Source of the DNA: Anadara kagoshimensis
Taxonomy: Eukaryota > Mollusca > Bivalvia > Arcoida > Arcidae
NCBI GenBank assembly: GCA_021292105.1
Contig: JACFYK010000022.1
Location: forward strand, 357,501-421,500
Direction: 5' to 3'
DNA length: 64,000 bases
The translations under genes were made by a program, and so were the position numbers. The notes below the pieces were generated by a model. The model was not told where the DNA came from. It searched no databases and saw nothing but the letters and a program-made list of their open reading frames with translations. Shown here piece after piece: positions 1-11,400 of the stretch (its first letter is position 1; each line of letters begins with the position of its first letter).

Positions 1-97
1 TATCAAAAATTTTCTTTTTCACTGATAATTCTGCAGTAATGGAAATTATCAAGAACACAATAGATCGCGTAATTATGCGACTTTTCAGGCGCTAGTT

Positions 98-1035
98 TTG
101 GCATCTTTGCGTTATAATACTTTTTTCGCGCAAAACATATCCCAGGCAATCATAATGTTGTTTGTTATCTCCTGTCTCAATTCTCTTTTCAGAAAGTTCA
201 TCATATTTTTACAATTGTTTAATGCATCTTTATCTGATGCTACTCACAAATCTTACACTAGAATGATTAATTGTTACATACAATTTTGTCATATTTATTA
301 CCTGAATTGTAGTCCATTTCCATCTACTCATGTTCTCTTCTCTTATTTTATCGCTCGTTTGTTTTTACAAAAGTTAAGTCCATCAACTATTGCGTCACTT
401 ATTTCAGCCTTAAGTTTTATTCTCATATCTCATAATATGATTGACCCTACCGATACGTTTGTCATCAAAGAGATAGTAAAATGTATTCAAAATGTAACTA
501 AAAAGAGTGTTAGACTCCCTATTGCTAAAGATATTTTGACCACATTGCTTGATTCTGTTGCTTACGTTATCGTTAATAGTGACAACCAGGTACTTCTGCA
601 AGCTATGCATGCCTTGTCCTTTTATGCTTTTTACAAGTAGGACAACGAGCTCTTCTAACCCCGCTAAGGTACTCCAAACACGTGACATATCATTCGATTT
701 CGTTACTTGTTTTTAAAAGGTATGTCTTTGGTGATTACTATCTACAATCTCAGTGATCTCCACCCAAACTATCTATATTTCGCATAGTACCAGTAATACT
801 ACTTGTCCAGTTGCTGTTATGTTTACTTATTTGTCAGTTTGGTCATAGAACTGGACCTTTGTTTCAATTTAAATCTGGCATCCTAGTTTCTTGTTCTTAT
901 TTCACTATGTCACTTATTTTTGGTTTAGACTCACAGCATTACTAGACACATAGTTTTTTCGAATTGGGGCAGCCTCTTCTGCTGCCGGTAGGAGAGTTCC
1001 TCTCAGTTATTTAGAACATGGGCAGAGATTTCTCC
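98..1035 (+). pseudogene. Degenerate tyrosine recombinase (integrase) fragment of a retroelement or Crypton-like transposon
   Basis: An open stretch from 98 to 640 reads as the helical N-terminal SAM-like and early catalytic region of a tyrosine recombinase. Recognisable pieces are 'ATHKSYTRMINCYIQFC' and 'LSPSTIASLISAL'. The frame stops at 640, just after 'ALSFYAF', where relatives continue with 'LRVGE' and the first catalytic arginine. Homology resumes in other frames: 'SSNPAKVLQTRDISFDF' near 650, 'CPVAVMFTYLSV' near 808, 'GPLFQFKSG' near 855, and the box II signature H-S-F-R-I-G-A-A near 950-985. That signature is broken by two extra T bases inside 'HSF/RIGAA'. The H..R pair is diagnostic for this enzyme family, which cuts and rejoins DNA through a tyrosine nucleophile. 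At least three frame changes and a missing C-terminal tyrosine region make it a fossil. DIRS/Ngaro-like and Crypton origins cannot be separated here. Confidence 0.8.
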
Positions 1036-1820
1036 CCACCTTTGCTAATATTTTTATATTTATCCTATTGTTATTTTTTATATTATGTAATGTCATACAA
1101 TTATTCTTTAATTGTTATATAATTTTGTCATTTATTCAATTGCTATATAGTTTGTTATAATAATTACGATATGTTATGTAATATTGTGAATTTTTGATTT
1201 TCAATTAAGCTTTGAATAAATGACCTTTTCCATCAAGATGTTGTTTACTTGTATCTTAATTTGCAAACATAGCTCGGATTCTGGCTTGAATTTGTATGTC
1301 ACTTAGTTTTCGGTATTATGTATATCTGCCTGTCTTAAAGCATTTTCTATAGAAAAGAGAGATAACTGTGTATTATGATCCTAAATTTTTCAGAGAAATT
1401 TTTACAAACTCTGCTACTATTACAAGAACAGGCTAGAAATCAGATTGGAATTTATTTTTAAAAAATCAAATAAATCATTTAAGACAAATGAGAATGTTAA
1501 ATGTAAATGGAATGTAAAAAATAAATTAGTTTGTTAAATGACTTTATGCAAAACGCTAAATAAGACCATGTTGAAGAGATAATGTACTTTCAAACTAAGT
1601 CTCTTCAGAATTGTCCTCATGTATGGCAAAATCTATATAATGAAAGAAAATCACTGATCCATCGAACCTAGGTCACAATGATCTTTTCTGTGTAGCAACA
1701 TGTAAAGCATAAACAGTCGTAGATATGAACCAAGTTTGATCAAAATCAGTAATATCATTACATTCTATGAAATTTTTTCTAATTTTTTTATGATAGTTTA
1801 TTCAATTATTCAACTGTGCA
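1036..1820. other. AT-rich non-coding stretch
   Basis: I see no gene, RNA or clear repeat structure. The piece around 1650-1760 ('agcaacatgtaaagca') loosely resembles 5810-5900 and may be an old shared repeat. The last bases before 1821 ('caactgtgca') match the interior of the reverse-transcriptase fossil that continues at 5117, so they are probably the left flank of the foldback insertion. Confidence 0.5.
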
Positions 1821-2275
1821 CTGTTACAACCGCTATTGAAATAACGACCACTATTGAAATAATATTTCAATAGCGGTTGAGAATGCACTGAAATAACGAC
1901 CACTATTGAAATGATTTCAATAGCGGTTGAGAATGCACTGAAATGACGACCACTATTGAAATTGGAATAATTATTTCAATAGCGGTTGAATCTGCACTGA
2001 AATAACGACCTCTATTGAAATAATTATTTCAATAGCGGTTGAGAATGCACTGAAATAACGACCACTATTGAAATAATTATTTCAATAGCGGTTGAGAATG
2101 CACTGAAATAACGACCTCTATTGAAATAATTATTTCAATAGCGGTTGAGAATGCACTGAAATAACGACCTCTATTATTTCAATAGCGGTTGAGAATGCAC
2201 TGAAATAACGACCACTATTGAAATTATTTTAATAGCGGTTGAGAACTGAAATAACAACCACTATTGAAATAATAA
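1821..2275. repeat. Left arm of foldback element, ~8 tandem subunits
   Basis: Repeats of 'agcggttgagaatgcactga' alternate with 'aataacgaccactattgaaa' at spacings of about 43-60 bp. Copies differ by small deletions and by the a/t choice in 'gacc(a/t)ctattg'. Each copy can form its own hairpin, and the whole array can pair with 4450-5116. Confidence 0.9.
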
Positions 2276-3483
2276 TGTCTTAAGAACTTTTTTCTACACG
2301 AATAACCTAACCGCCTATTGAATATATTTGCGATGACGATTATGATTATCACTGCACAACCAGTGAATATGATCTTATTCGTTAATTAATAGTAATATAT
2401 TTTACCATTCCAAAAACAAAAGTTATAAGAGGTATTTGTTGAGGAACAGTCGTAATTTACCGTATAGTATATACTGGTAAGTTTATACATTAGCTTGTTT
2501 CCTATAAACAGTATATACTGGTCAAAATCATTACGAAAACCTTGCATGTACAGCTGCATTTTTCGAATTTAGGGTGCTTTGATTTTATCATTAAGATATC
2601 CGTTTAAATATTTTTAAGAAGGGTTTTTTCTATAACATTCAGTTTATAAACATAATGAGCTATAATCCATACATATTAACCGCAATTTTTTTCAGAGAAG
2701 AAAATGATAAGATGTTTCAGATCTGATATATAAGACCAAGTTAAAAATAACATTGAGCTAAATTATACAATGCATAAGTACAGGACTTAAAATCTTCTTC
2801 AATGATACATCAAAATTGCACAGCAATATGTATTTCCCATTATTTTAAAAAAGAGATGGGAGGCAATAAAACAATACATTAAAATATTACAGTATGTGAC
2901 AAGTTCATCTGCAAAGGCATTGAGACAGAAAAGGAAGAAAAAACTAGTTTTTTTCAGTGCCACTACTTATCATTTGTTATTGCTAACCAATCGAAATAGA
3001 CTCGGAGTCACGGGGTGCTTTCAAGAGAAGAAGTCACTTTGTACTGATCAACAGAGGTAAGTGTTTTTTAAAAATAAAAAATAAATAAAATTTATAAATT
3101 ACTCTGTTCAGCTTGTCCAGTGTGGTTGGAGATAACTTATTCAATTTTGTTAGCTTTCTTAAATATAAAATATCGCACTTTGCTTAAAGTATTTAGATTA
3201 CCTGCAAAATAATCTAAATATGGTTGATCTTTTATTTTCTATGGCACGTCTGTACTGTCTAACGGTCAGAAGTTATCAGCTATATTTGAACGCAGCGCGC
3301 CTTTTAGTTATTTGTAATGATTTTCAATGATTTGAAGTATTTTTATGATGTAAAGTTATAAAGGACAATAATCTTATTGATGATTATTGTACTTAATTTT
3401 GTGTATTCAATTTTTAAAATAAAGAAAAGTATTTGAGGGTTCCTTTTTAGTATCTTATTTACTGGATCGCAAACAAACCGATG
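2276..3483. other. Interior of the foldback element, no gene seen
   Basis: No open frame longer than about 60 codons and no recognisable protein. A short local repeat, 'agtatatactggt', occurs twice between 2465 and 2525. Confidence 0.5.
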
Positions 3484-3484
3484 C

Positions 3485-3541
<57 letters not shown>
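3484..3541. repeat. (GA)n microsatellite
   Basis: Almost pure GA dinucleotide run. A second run follows the nearby SINE at 3986-4030. Confidence 0.97.
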
Positions 3542-3545
<4 letters not shown>

Positions 3546-3599
3546 CTAGATCAAAAACACACTGATGTACAGAGAAAGAGGGAAAAAGAGAGAGAAAGA

Positions 3600-3936
3600 G
3601 ATTGATTGAATGGGGTTTTACGTCCCAGTCGAGAATATTCTACTTATATCGAGACGTCACCAGCTATAGGTGAAGTGGCAGAAATTTTGACCTTTGCAGT
3701 GCGCTCAGGGAAATGTGCATGGAGGGTTCTTTTGCGTGCCATGCCTACCTTGTAACTGGGCTTCGGTTTTTAAAGTCTCATCCGAATGACCCCGTGACTT
3801 TCATTTCTAATTACCGAGTGCTTGGCGAAAGAACAATCTCTACTTTTTTTTAAATCTTGGTCAGACCCGGCCAACCCATGGTTTGAACCCATGACCTCCC
3901 ACATACGGAGCGAGCACTCTACCGAGAGAGAAAGAG
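3600..3936 (-). mobile_element. tRNA-derived SINE, minus orientation
   Basis: Read on the minus strand it begins 'ggtagagtgctcgctccgta', a degenerate tRNA head. A B-box-like 'gggttcaaacca' follows, then the body shared with the SINEs at 25,270 and 31,717 ('ctcggtaattagaaatgaaa', 'gacgtctcgatataagt') and the tail 'aaaaccccattcaatcaa'. A second short head fragment ('acggagcgagcactctacca') lies at 3964-3983, before the next GA run. Confidence 0.85.
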
Positions 3937-3982
3937 AGATTAACTGGATCGTAAATACCGGATACGGAGCGAGCACTCTACC

Positions 3983-3985
<3 letters not shown>

Positions 3986-4030
<45 letters not shown>
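3986..4030. repeat. (GA)n microsatellite
   Basis: GA dinucleotide run next to a duplicated SINE head fragment. Confidence 0.97.
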
Positions 4031-4033
<3 letters not shown>

Positions 4034-4123
4034 AAACAGCATCAACATTTTTTCATTTGTTTTGTTGATTTTCACATTTCCTCAAGCTTTTAATCTTTCT
4101 TTTTATATAAACAAATATACAAT

Positions 4124-4352
4124 GGGGGGGGGGAGTGGTCTAAAGCGCGCGCTTACGGATCAAAGGGCCTCTTACAGCCTAGGTTCGAATCCCAATCGGT
4201 AAGAAAGTTGGTGGTTTTCTCCGGTTACTCCGGTTTCCTCAACCATCCCAGAACTGATCGCCCCGATATAAGTGAAAGTAAACTCCATTCTAATATACAA
4301 TGGAGCCACATTAATCAGGGCAGTACTTGTTTGAAAATCAATAAAATAAATA
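4124..4352 (+). mobile_element. tRNA-derived SINE, plus orientation (second family)
   Basis: A poly-G tract precedes a tRNA-like head with a perfect B-box 'ggttcgaatccc' at 4182-4193. The body includes 'ctccggtttcctcaaccatc' and 'cgatataagtgaaa', and the 3' tail is A-rich and TAAA-like ('ataaaataaataaaa'). A decayed relative of the body lies at 12,800-12,870. Pol III promoter boxes are characteristic of SINEs. Confidence 0.85.
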
Positions 4353-4449
4353 AAAAACTTTTGATCGTCCTGATAAATGAATTTAAGCGTCCGGAGTACT
4401 GAAATGATAATAGGTAAATATGACTTTTATTCCTCACATTATCACGAAA

Positions 4450-5116
4450 AGATAATTATTTCAATAGTGGTCGTCATTTCAGTGCATTCCCAACCGCTAT
4501 TGAAATAATAGAGGTCGTTATTTCAGTGCATTCTCAACCGCTATTGAAATAATTATTTCAATAGAGGTCGTTATTTCAGTGCATTCACAACCGCTATTGA
4601 AATAATTATTTCAATAGTGGTCGTCATTTCAGTGCATCCTCAACCGCTATTGAAATAATTATTTCAATAGAGGTCGTTATTTCAGTGCAGATACAACCGC
4701 TATTGAAATAATTATTTCAATAGTGGTCGTCATTTCAGTGCATCCTCAACCGCTATTGAAATAATTATTTCAATAGAGGTCGTTATTTCAGTGCATTCAC
4801 AACCGCTATTGAAATAATTATTTCAATAGTGGTCGTCATTTCAGTGCATCCTCAACCGCTATTGAAATAATTATTTCAATAGAGGTCGTTATTTCAGTGC
4901 AGATACAACCGCTATTGAAATAATTATTCCAATTTCAATAGTGGTCGTCATTTCAGTGCATTCTCAACCGCTATTGAAATAATAGAGGTCGTTATTTCAG
5001 TGCATTCCCAACCGCTATTGAAATTATTTCAATAGTGGTCGTTATTTCAGTGCATTCTCAACCGCTATTGAAATAATTTTCAATAATGGTCGTTATTTCA
5101 ATAGCGGTTGCAACAG
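4450..5116. repeat. Right arm of foldback element, ~12 tandem subunits
   Basis: Reverse complement of the left arm: 'cattctcaaccgctattgaa' alternates with 'atttcaatagaggtcgttat'. It is longer than the left arm, so subunit number has changed independently on the two sides. Confidence 0.9.
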
Positions 5117-5590
5117 TGCACCATTGCTTGCTGATTTGTTTCTTTATCCTTACGATGCAGATTTATGCAGAACCTTGTTAAATCTGAAGAGAAAACTGTC
5201 GCCAAATCATTCAACTCAACATACAGATATATAGATGACGTTCTATCTCTTAACAATCCTAAATTTGGAGACTATGTAAATGACATCTAAAATGAAAGGC
5301 TACATTTGAAACTTTATGACAAACGTGATGACTTCAATTTTTCTATTGTCCTTTTCTATGCAGCAATATACCTGCTTCTCCTGCTTATGGTGTATTTGTT
5401 TCCCAATTAATACGCTATGGTAGAGCTTGTTCCCACTACGGGGACTTTGTTCAACGAAGTAGGTTGCTTGCAAATAAATTGTTGACTCAGGGATATTATA
5501 CGCCTAGGCTTATCAAGGCCCTCAAAAAGTTTAATGGCCGTCATCACTGTATTGTTGATAAGTTTGATGTCTGCCTTGGGTATATTTGAC
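5117..5590 (+). pseudogene. Reverse-transcriptase fossil (palm and C-terminal part, YIDD motif)
   Basis: Starting in the TGCA target site, 'APLLADLFLY' is readable. After one frame change comes 'FMQNLVKSEEKTVAKSFNS', then 'TYRYIDDVLSLNNPKFGDY' at about 5216-5272, whose Y-I-D-D is the catalytic palm motif of reverse transcriptases. After a stop at 5290 later pieces appear: 'LYDKRDDFNF' (about 5312-5342), 'LIRYGRACSHYGDFVQRS' (about 5407-5460) and 'LIKALKKFNGRHHCIVDK' (about 5510-5560). A typical full element would be far longer, so this is 3' only. The protein type recurs in lophotrochozoan and other invertebrate retroelements. A Penelope-like origin is my guess, not shown. The foldback element split it at the N-C-A-P-L-L codons. 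Confidence 0.8.
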
Positions 5591-5790
5591 GTCTCATAGT
5601 TCAATGTTCCTTTCACACAATTTTGATTACAAACGTGGTGGGTGTAGCTAGCTAAATAGGGGGTGCTTACCCTTCCGGAGCACCCGGCCTCACTTCCCTG
5701 GTGAAAGTTCACGTGTCTAACCTTACTTGACGGTTCCAAAGTTTTTACTTTGCTTCTGGATTGTGATTTGGAAATGGATAGTATGTTTGT
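5575..5790 (+). repeat. 3' tail of the reverse-transcriptase element (tail family copy 1)
   Basis: After the last readable RT codons comes a conserved non-coding tail: 'atatttgacgtctcatagtt', 'ttgattacaaacgtg', 'gggtgtagctagctaaatag', 'gagcacccggcctcacttcc', 'gaaagttcacgtgtctaacc' and 'ctggattgtgatttggaaat'. Related tails occur near 8.3, 21.4, 24.1, 41.0, 57.8, 60.4 and 63.3 kb. Confidence 0.8.
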
Positions 5791-6284
5791 TTTTGATCAT
5801 AAAATATCGAAGAAAATTACTGGACCATGCAAATTAGGTCAAAATGACTGACGTTTTGGTGCAACATGTAAAGCAACTAAAATTCTCCATATAAACAAAG
5901 TTTCATCGATATCGATCGATTAGTTTCTAGAGTGTAAAATCAGTAGAGTGTGACATCGTTATTTTCTCCCTTTCTATTTCAACCAATGAGATATGGCCCC
6001 CAAAAGGCACAATACGTGTCATAGGGAGCAAGCTATGCTATTTACAAAATTGTTGCGGAAAAAATTGGAATAATAATAATAATAATAAAGAGTAAATCAA
6101 TAAGACACTTAATAATTTGTAGTGATGGTCACAATGGAACCGTTTCTCTGATGTCATAAGTCGATGGTTTTTGCATCTTTGCCATACATGAGGTCATCAA
6201 ATGCAATTAGATTCCACACTTAGACCTGTAATGTAATCTATATCAAAATATAACCTCAAGTATTTACAATTGGAATCGACCTTT
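5791..6284. other. Non-coding stretch
   Basis: No gene is seen. There is a short (TAA)n run at 6070-6087. Confidence 0.5.
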
Positions 6285-6717
6285 TTTAGATAAACCTATT
6301 TGTTTTTACTGGCATTCAATTGTTCTTGAATACAGTGTGGGTTCATGACCTTTGATTACATAATGTTTAATTATTAGATAACGTCACAGAATGTCATTCT
6401 ATAACGTCATGCATTGTTTTATTGGTCAGCATTCAAGTTTAGTCCCGACGTAACTATCCTTATTTGGAGCAAGGCTGCTCCATCAATCCCGTATATTTAT
6501 CGGAATCTTGTATGAAACAAATTATTGTAAATTTAATTTTACATTTCGGACATGCTATCAATATAAAAATAACGTTCTTTTTGATTAAAATTCATTCGGT
6601 ATTATGAATGAGAGTCAGGAATACATATTTAACTTCGCAGTTCATTGAATATACTATTCCTGGCTCTGATTCATAATACCGAATGAATACACTCAAACAG
6701 AATGTTATTCTTATATA
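6285..6717. mobile_element. MITE-like repeat ending in a ~60-nt-arm hairpin
   Basis: Positions 6563-6623 and 6655-6717 are imperfect reverse complements around a 31-nt loop. The core 34-nt arms ('attcattcggtattatgaat' and its complement) differ at two positions. The sequence from 6285 to about 6600 recurs in reverse complement at 39,730-40,070 ('gactagacttggatgctgac', 'gaatgccagtaaaaacaaat'), so it is a dispersed element. No coding capacity. Confidence 0.7.
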
Positions 6718-8284
6718 ATGACTAAACGTCTGTAAGTCATTTGATCGTTTGTGGGGAACACTAATTTAGGTTTCATTTTCTGAAATAATGTTTTGAGGAG
6801 GAAGGCTTTGAAAAAGACGTGGAACCGTAACATGTATTCGTAAATTGTTAGAGAAATCTTAACAAGAGGCACAATATGGCATCTGATGCTCAACTCGCAG
6901 TTATTTACACATTTGAAACATAGCATGCAAATTTTGTTAAATGACATTCCACCTCCTTTCTTCAGTTCTAACTAGAATCAAATATGCCAGACACAACTTT
7001 CGGGTCACTTTATATTTAGTGAAATTATTTCAGCGAAGAAAATTTTCAATAAGTTGTCTAAAACAATTATCTTATTTGCACAACGCGTAAAAATCCGGTC
7101 AGCATAAAATTTCATCAGGAAAAAACCAAAACATATTAAATCGATCTAGATTTCTATCTTCACTATTTAAAAAGATGATAAAAGTATCTGACCACATACC
7201 CAGTGCATTTTTTAACATTTGTATTACCTTAGTAAAGGGGCTCAAGCTGATGCCAAATATGAAGAAACATACAGATTCACAGAAAGCTTATAGTGTGAAT
7301 TTCCTTTATAAGACCCCATGCAGAAGTGTGGATATTGGTAAAGAGACTCCAGCTGATATTAAATGCTAAATATTAAAGCTTTAGCCCTTACAATTCAGAA
7401 TAGAACATTTTCAAAATTTATCTCCCAGTAAAGTCTATGCAGATGTAAGGCCCCCCCCCTGGGGTGGGACCAAATTTGAAAACTGGTCGGCGGCACCCAA
7501 TCGTACAAACTTTGGTGAATGAGCTCCAACTGATATTAACTGAAAAAACATTTAAATCTTTACAGGCTTGAAATTAACTGTAAAAAGTAGGCTATGACCT
7601 TGACATTTGAACGTCATCTCAAAACAACACCTAATCCGAAAACCCCATGCCAATACATTTATTAACAATCAAGATATAGCAATTTAAATCGTTTTGTTTT
7701 CAAATTCACATAATTGACTGCAATAACACAACCTGTTTTCAACCAAAATTCACAAAACACTTAGGTTAAAACTTGTATAATCCACATATCATATCAGTTT
7801 TTGCCTCTTTTAGGGACTTTCCAAACTTTTTTATTTGAATCGGCCTAGTAGTTTCAAAGTACCGGGCTTATGTTTGCACGCATGCATCATGACAATAGCT
7901 CATCTGCCTTTAACCAGTTAAGCTAACTACTGGAACTCTCCTTGTTAATTAATTGGCGATGGAAAAACCTGCTGTTGTTGCCACGGCAGTGAAAATGATA
8001 GTTTTGATGGTGTTGACAGCGGAGATTGGTCTGCTTGATTTATTTTGAAGGTGATGGATAAGCATGGTTTGTCCTATTTTTTTCTCTAGAGTCTTAGGAT
8101 CATGTTTGGATACATTTCATATCTAAAGTGATGTTTGGCAGCTGATTATATACTCTGAAATACGCAAGTAACTATAGACATAGCTGCTGATACCGTCTTC
8201 CAAACGACATCACGCAACGTCATTGGGTCATAACTCTAGTTTGTTCATCCAAATAGTGTATAACTCATGTCCATCACCTTTTAC
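6718..8284. other. Non-coding stretch
   Basis: No supported gene. A poly-C tract ('gccccccccctgggg') lies near 7450. The phrase 'gctgatattaaatgc/ccaactgatattaactg' at about 7351 and 7527 hints at an old local duplication. Confidence 0.4.
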
Positions 8285-8480
8285 ACGTGACGGGTGTAGC
8301 TAGCTTAACATGAAATGACATGACATGCTATTCCATGTCCAAATCACAATCCCAAAGCAAAGTAAACACTTTGAAACTGACAAAATAGGTTAAACACGTA
8401 AAACAACATCAGGGAAGTGAGGCCGGGTGCTAAAGAAGGGTTAGTGCTTCCTGTTATGTTTACTCTACCCGTCACGTGTG
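8285..8480 (-). repeat. Reverse-transcriptase tail family, minus-strand copy
   Basis: On the minus strand it contains 'acacgtgacgggtagagtaa', 'agcacccggcctcacttccc' and 'gggattgtgatttggacatg', in tail-family order. No RT coding remains. Confidence 0.75.
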
Positions 8481-11400
8481 TAATCGCAAGAGTGAAAAGT
8501 AAATTGATCGCAAAAGTGAGCTTATCCGCGTTAAGTATTATTGTGTATATATGTAAAGTTTGAACAAACGTTATTCATGCAGATTTTTCTACATATTGCT
8601 AAACTCCCCTAAATAGTACACGGTATATACATTTGTACCGTCACATACATTGTTCATGAGAATTATCTACTCCTTAAATCTAAAAAATCTGAGATATGTT
8701 TAATTGTTCAAAGTATTGCCTCCGGTGAATTTACTAAAATACATTTTCACCGTTTATTTATCATTTCAACATGTATAAAATATTTGGATTGAGTACTGAT
8801 GAGTAAACTTATACCGAAAATGCCGTATACAGATGAAAAACGGGTTAAGTAATTATGTTTACCAACTTTGATTGAAATCGATCTATAACTGAAAAAAGAG
8901 ACCGCACACTAAAACAATATCACCGCTAAGATTAAATTTCGTGAACTTAAAACACATATACACTCGCGTAAAAAACGGTTTTATGCAAACATTTATGTCC
9001 AAAATCCGTTTATCCATTTGAAACCTTTTGCGTGATAGATGGGTCAATCAACACAATGTTTGATTTCTAAATTTTACGATGGAATAAATATATTTTCAAT
9101 TAAACCTAGTAATGACTGATGCATACCAATATATAAGGTAGAAAATCTCAGTGAAGCTGAAAACATTTACTTGACGCCAGTCAATACAAAAACAAAATAA
9201 AAGAACAACAAGTATAAATAGTATTTATCAATAAACTGCTAATGTTAATCAAGCATTAAAATTAATAACAACAAGCATATTCATTTGGATGACCCTTAAC
9301 ATTGAATCTAATTCATGATATATTTTAAACAATGACCAAATTTTAGTAACATTTCAATCAGATGAAATGGTGAAAAATAAGTATGAACTGACAAAGTTGG
9401 CAGGCAATATATAATTCCCAATCGTTAATGACTGGTAAGCAGCATTGCTTAAAACGTGGCCAGGAAAACAATCAGTAATACCTTCAATAATATGAAAAAA
9501 CCTTAACACGCTCACCTTTTGTATTTAATGTCTGTTTATACAAAATAATATTGATATTGCAAAAAAGATGTAGGAGGAGTTGCCCATTCAACACATGCAC
9601 CGTTAAAATGTGGAGGGTGGACGTTAGGGTGGAGAACAAACATGTAGTTTCCTCCTGTTAGGAAGCAGTGGGGAACTAATGATGCACAACAAAGACGTCT
9701 TTCTCTTTAAAGAATACAGAAAGAAAGGTCTAGGATTTCAATAATGTAATAAAATTGTACTTACACTTTTTTGAACGATATACTTTTTCTACTCCTGTTC
9801 CGGGTACTGAAAATAAAGTACATGTACGTTATGTCTACTTTTATATTATAAACAAAAATAATCGCCATTATCATGTTGATTATATTTTGTATAATTTTAC
9901 ATTTACAAGTGTTATTAAAATGTAAAACATGCCCCAAAATATTATATAATATTCTTGTTTTCTTTGTCCTTTTTGATCTTGACAGAAAGATATCATATCA
10001 ATACGATGTAATGTTACAATGTAGAGTGGGTAATTGTCGGAGTCTAGCGGTCGGACGTTATGCGGAGTGTAATATCTTAGGGGTCAAAATCACATTTATA
10101 TTCTGATTTGTTCATCATAGTGATGCTTGAAACAAGAAACTATGTTAGAAACCAATAACTCTGAACTTAAGATTTATTTACAATACTTGAAGTGTGTCAC
10201 ATTATTTCAATAATATTGATATTCCTATCTATTTAAATGTCATCGGGAGAATAGACGCCAGTTTTGAATCTGTTACATTTCAAAGACATTTTTGGGATTT
10301 GTCATTGTGAATCGAATCTGCACATCCAGGTAAGAAAACACTGTTTACGTAATCGTCCGTTTAAGTGGTGTGGCAGCTAAAATGAAGGAATGCTAATGCA
10401 CAAAATGGTAATTAACCATGATTTAGAGTCACATGTATCTCTCTTTGACCATTCCACAATGTAATTGAAACCGATGCAAGTTCCAGGATATATTAGATTG
10501 TTAGACAGAACTGTCATATTCAGCTCTTATAAGGTTTTGAATTCCTATAGATTTGCAGATATTTTTACAATAATATCAGTGTATTTTTATATCCAGATCA
10601 TGAAACATTAATTAATAATGTAAAAATATATTGTGTTTTGTGTATTTTCATATGCCGTTAAATGGCCATTTTTGTTTTTTCCTGAATAACAAAAAATGTA
10701 AGCCAGACAAGACATGTTCTAATTGATCATGTTTATGTGTCCCAATTAATTTTGTCCATCTTCTTACATCAAAAATTTTACATCTTTAAACATAAAAAAC
10801 ATACAATCATAAGTCTATGCTATGCAGTTGCAAAATGTATATAAACAGATAAACTAAGTAGAATGATTTATGTTCCTCTACTTGTATAGTTAGTTATAGT
10901 TCATGTAGTCATTTACACCTCTAGGTTAACATGGATGTTTTTATTAAACCGATGTCCAAATTTATTTTAAAAACTACAATTATTCTGAAAGTATTGTATA
11001 TGTATTATTTAGTCGTCTCCCGGCAGATACAAAGAACTTTACTCTAACCTTTACAAAAATGTGTACAATGATACACTATATGAGGTTTTAATTTGCAAAA
11101 AACGTTTTCTCCTGTTCATTTACATAATACATTCTGTAAGAAAGCAAAATAATGTACCCAAACACAAATAAGCCATAGAACAGAACAAAACCAGAACTTG
11201 ATCTAATGATGGTAGGTTCACATTCCAATTTGTTTTTCAATATGTGCAAGTATTAAAACAAAGCAAAACATTGTGTCTTTGAAGAAGTTTTAAAATCCAA
11301 GGACTTTAATATCATCAACACCAAATTTAAACTGTAACACATAGTTGAAGAGTAGCTTACCAAATATTAGTTAAATATCTGCAAGCATTTAGGAAAAATG

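Larger units (their letters stand above)
1821..5116. mobile_element. Foldback-type transposable element with tandemly repeated inverted arms
   Basis: Both ends are reverse complements: the left starts 'ctgttacaaccgctattgaa' and the right, read inward on the minus strand, starts 'ctgttgcaaccgctattgaa'. The left arm (1821-2275) has about eight and the right arm (4450-5116) about twelve copies of a 45-60-bp subunit, itself a dyad built on 'ctattgaaataattatttcaatag' split across units. Outside both ends is TGCA, read as a 4-bp target duplication, although TGCA is palindromic and could be part of the repeat. Joining the flanks gives 'aactgTGCAccattgcttg', which reads as the N-C-A-P-L-L motif of the reverse transcriptase that continues on the right. 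The central 2.1 kb holds two SINEs and GA microsatellites but no transposase, so the element is non-autonomous. Foldback and Galileo-like elements have this arm architecture; the superfamily is unknown. Confidence 0.8.

Noticed and set aside
5407-5739. 110-codon minus-strand frame (and the similar 115-codon frame at 24,082-24,429)
   Set aside because: Both are antisense to the retroelement tail; their mutual similarity reflects the repeat, not a protein.
8790-8833. Second hammerhead-like core: CTGATGA at 8796 followed by CGAAAA and GTATAC
   Set aside because: Stem II does not pair properly around the core and stem I would be only about 3 bp, so it is probably chance.
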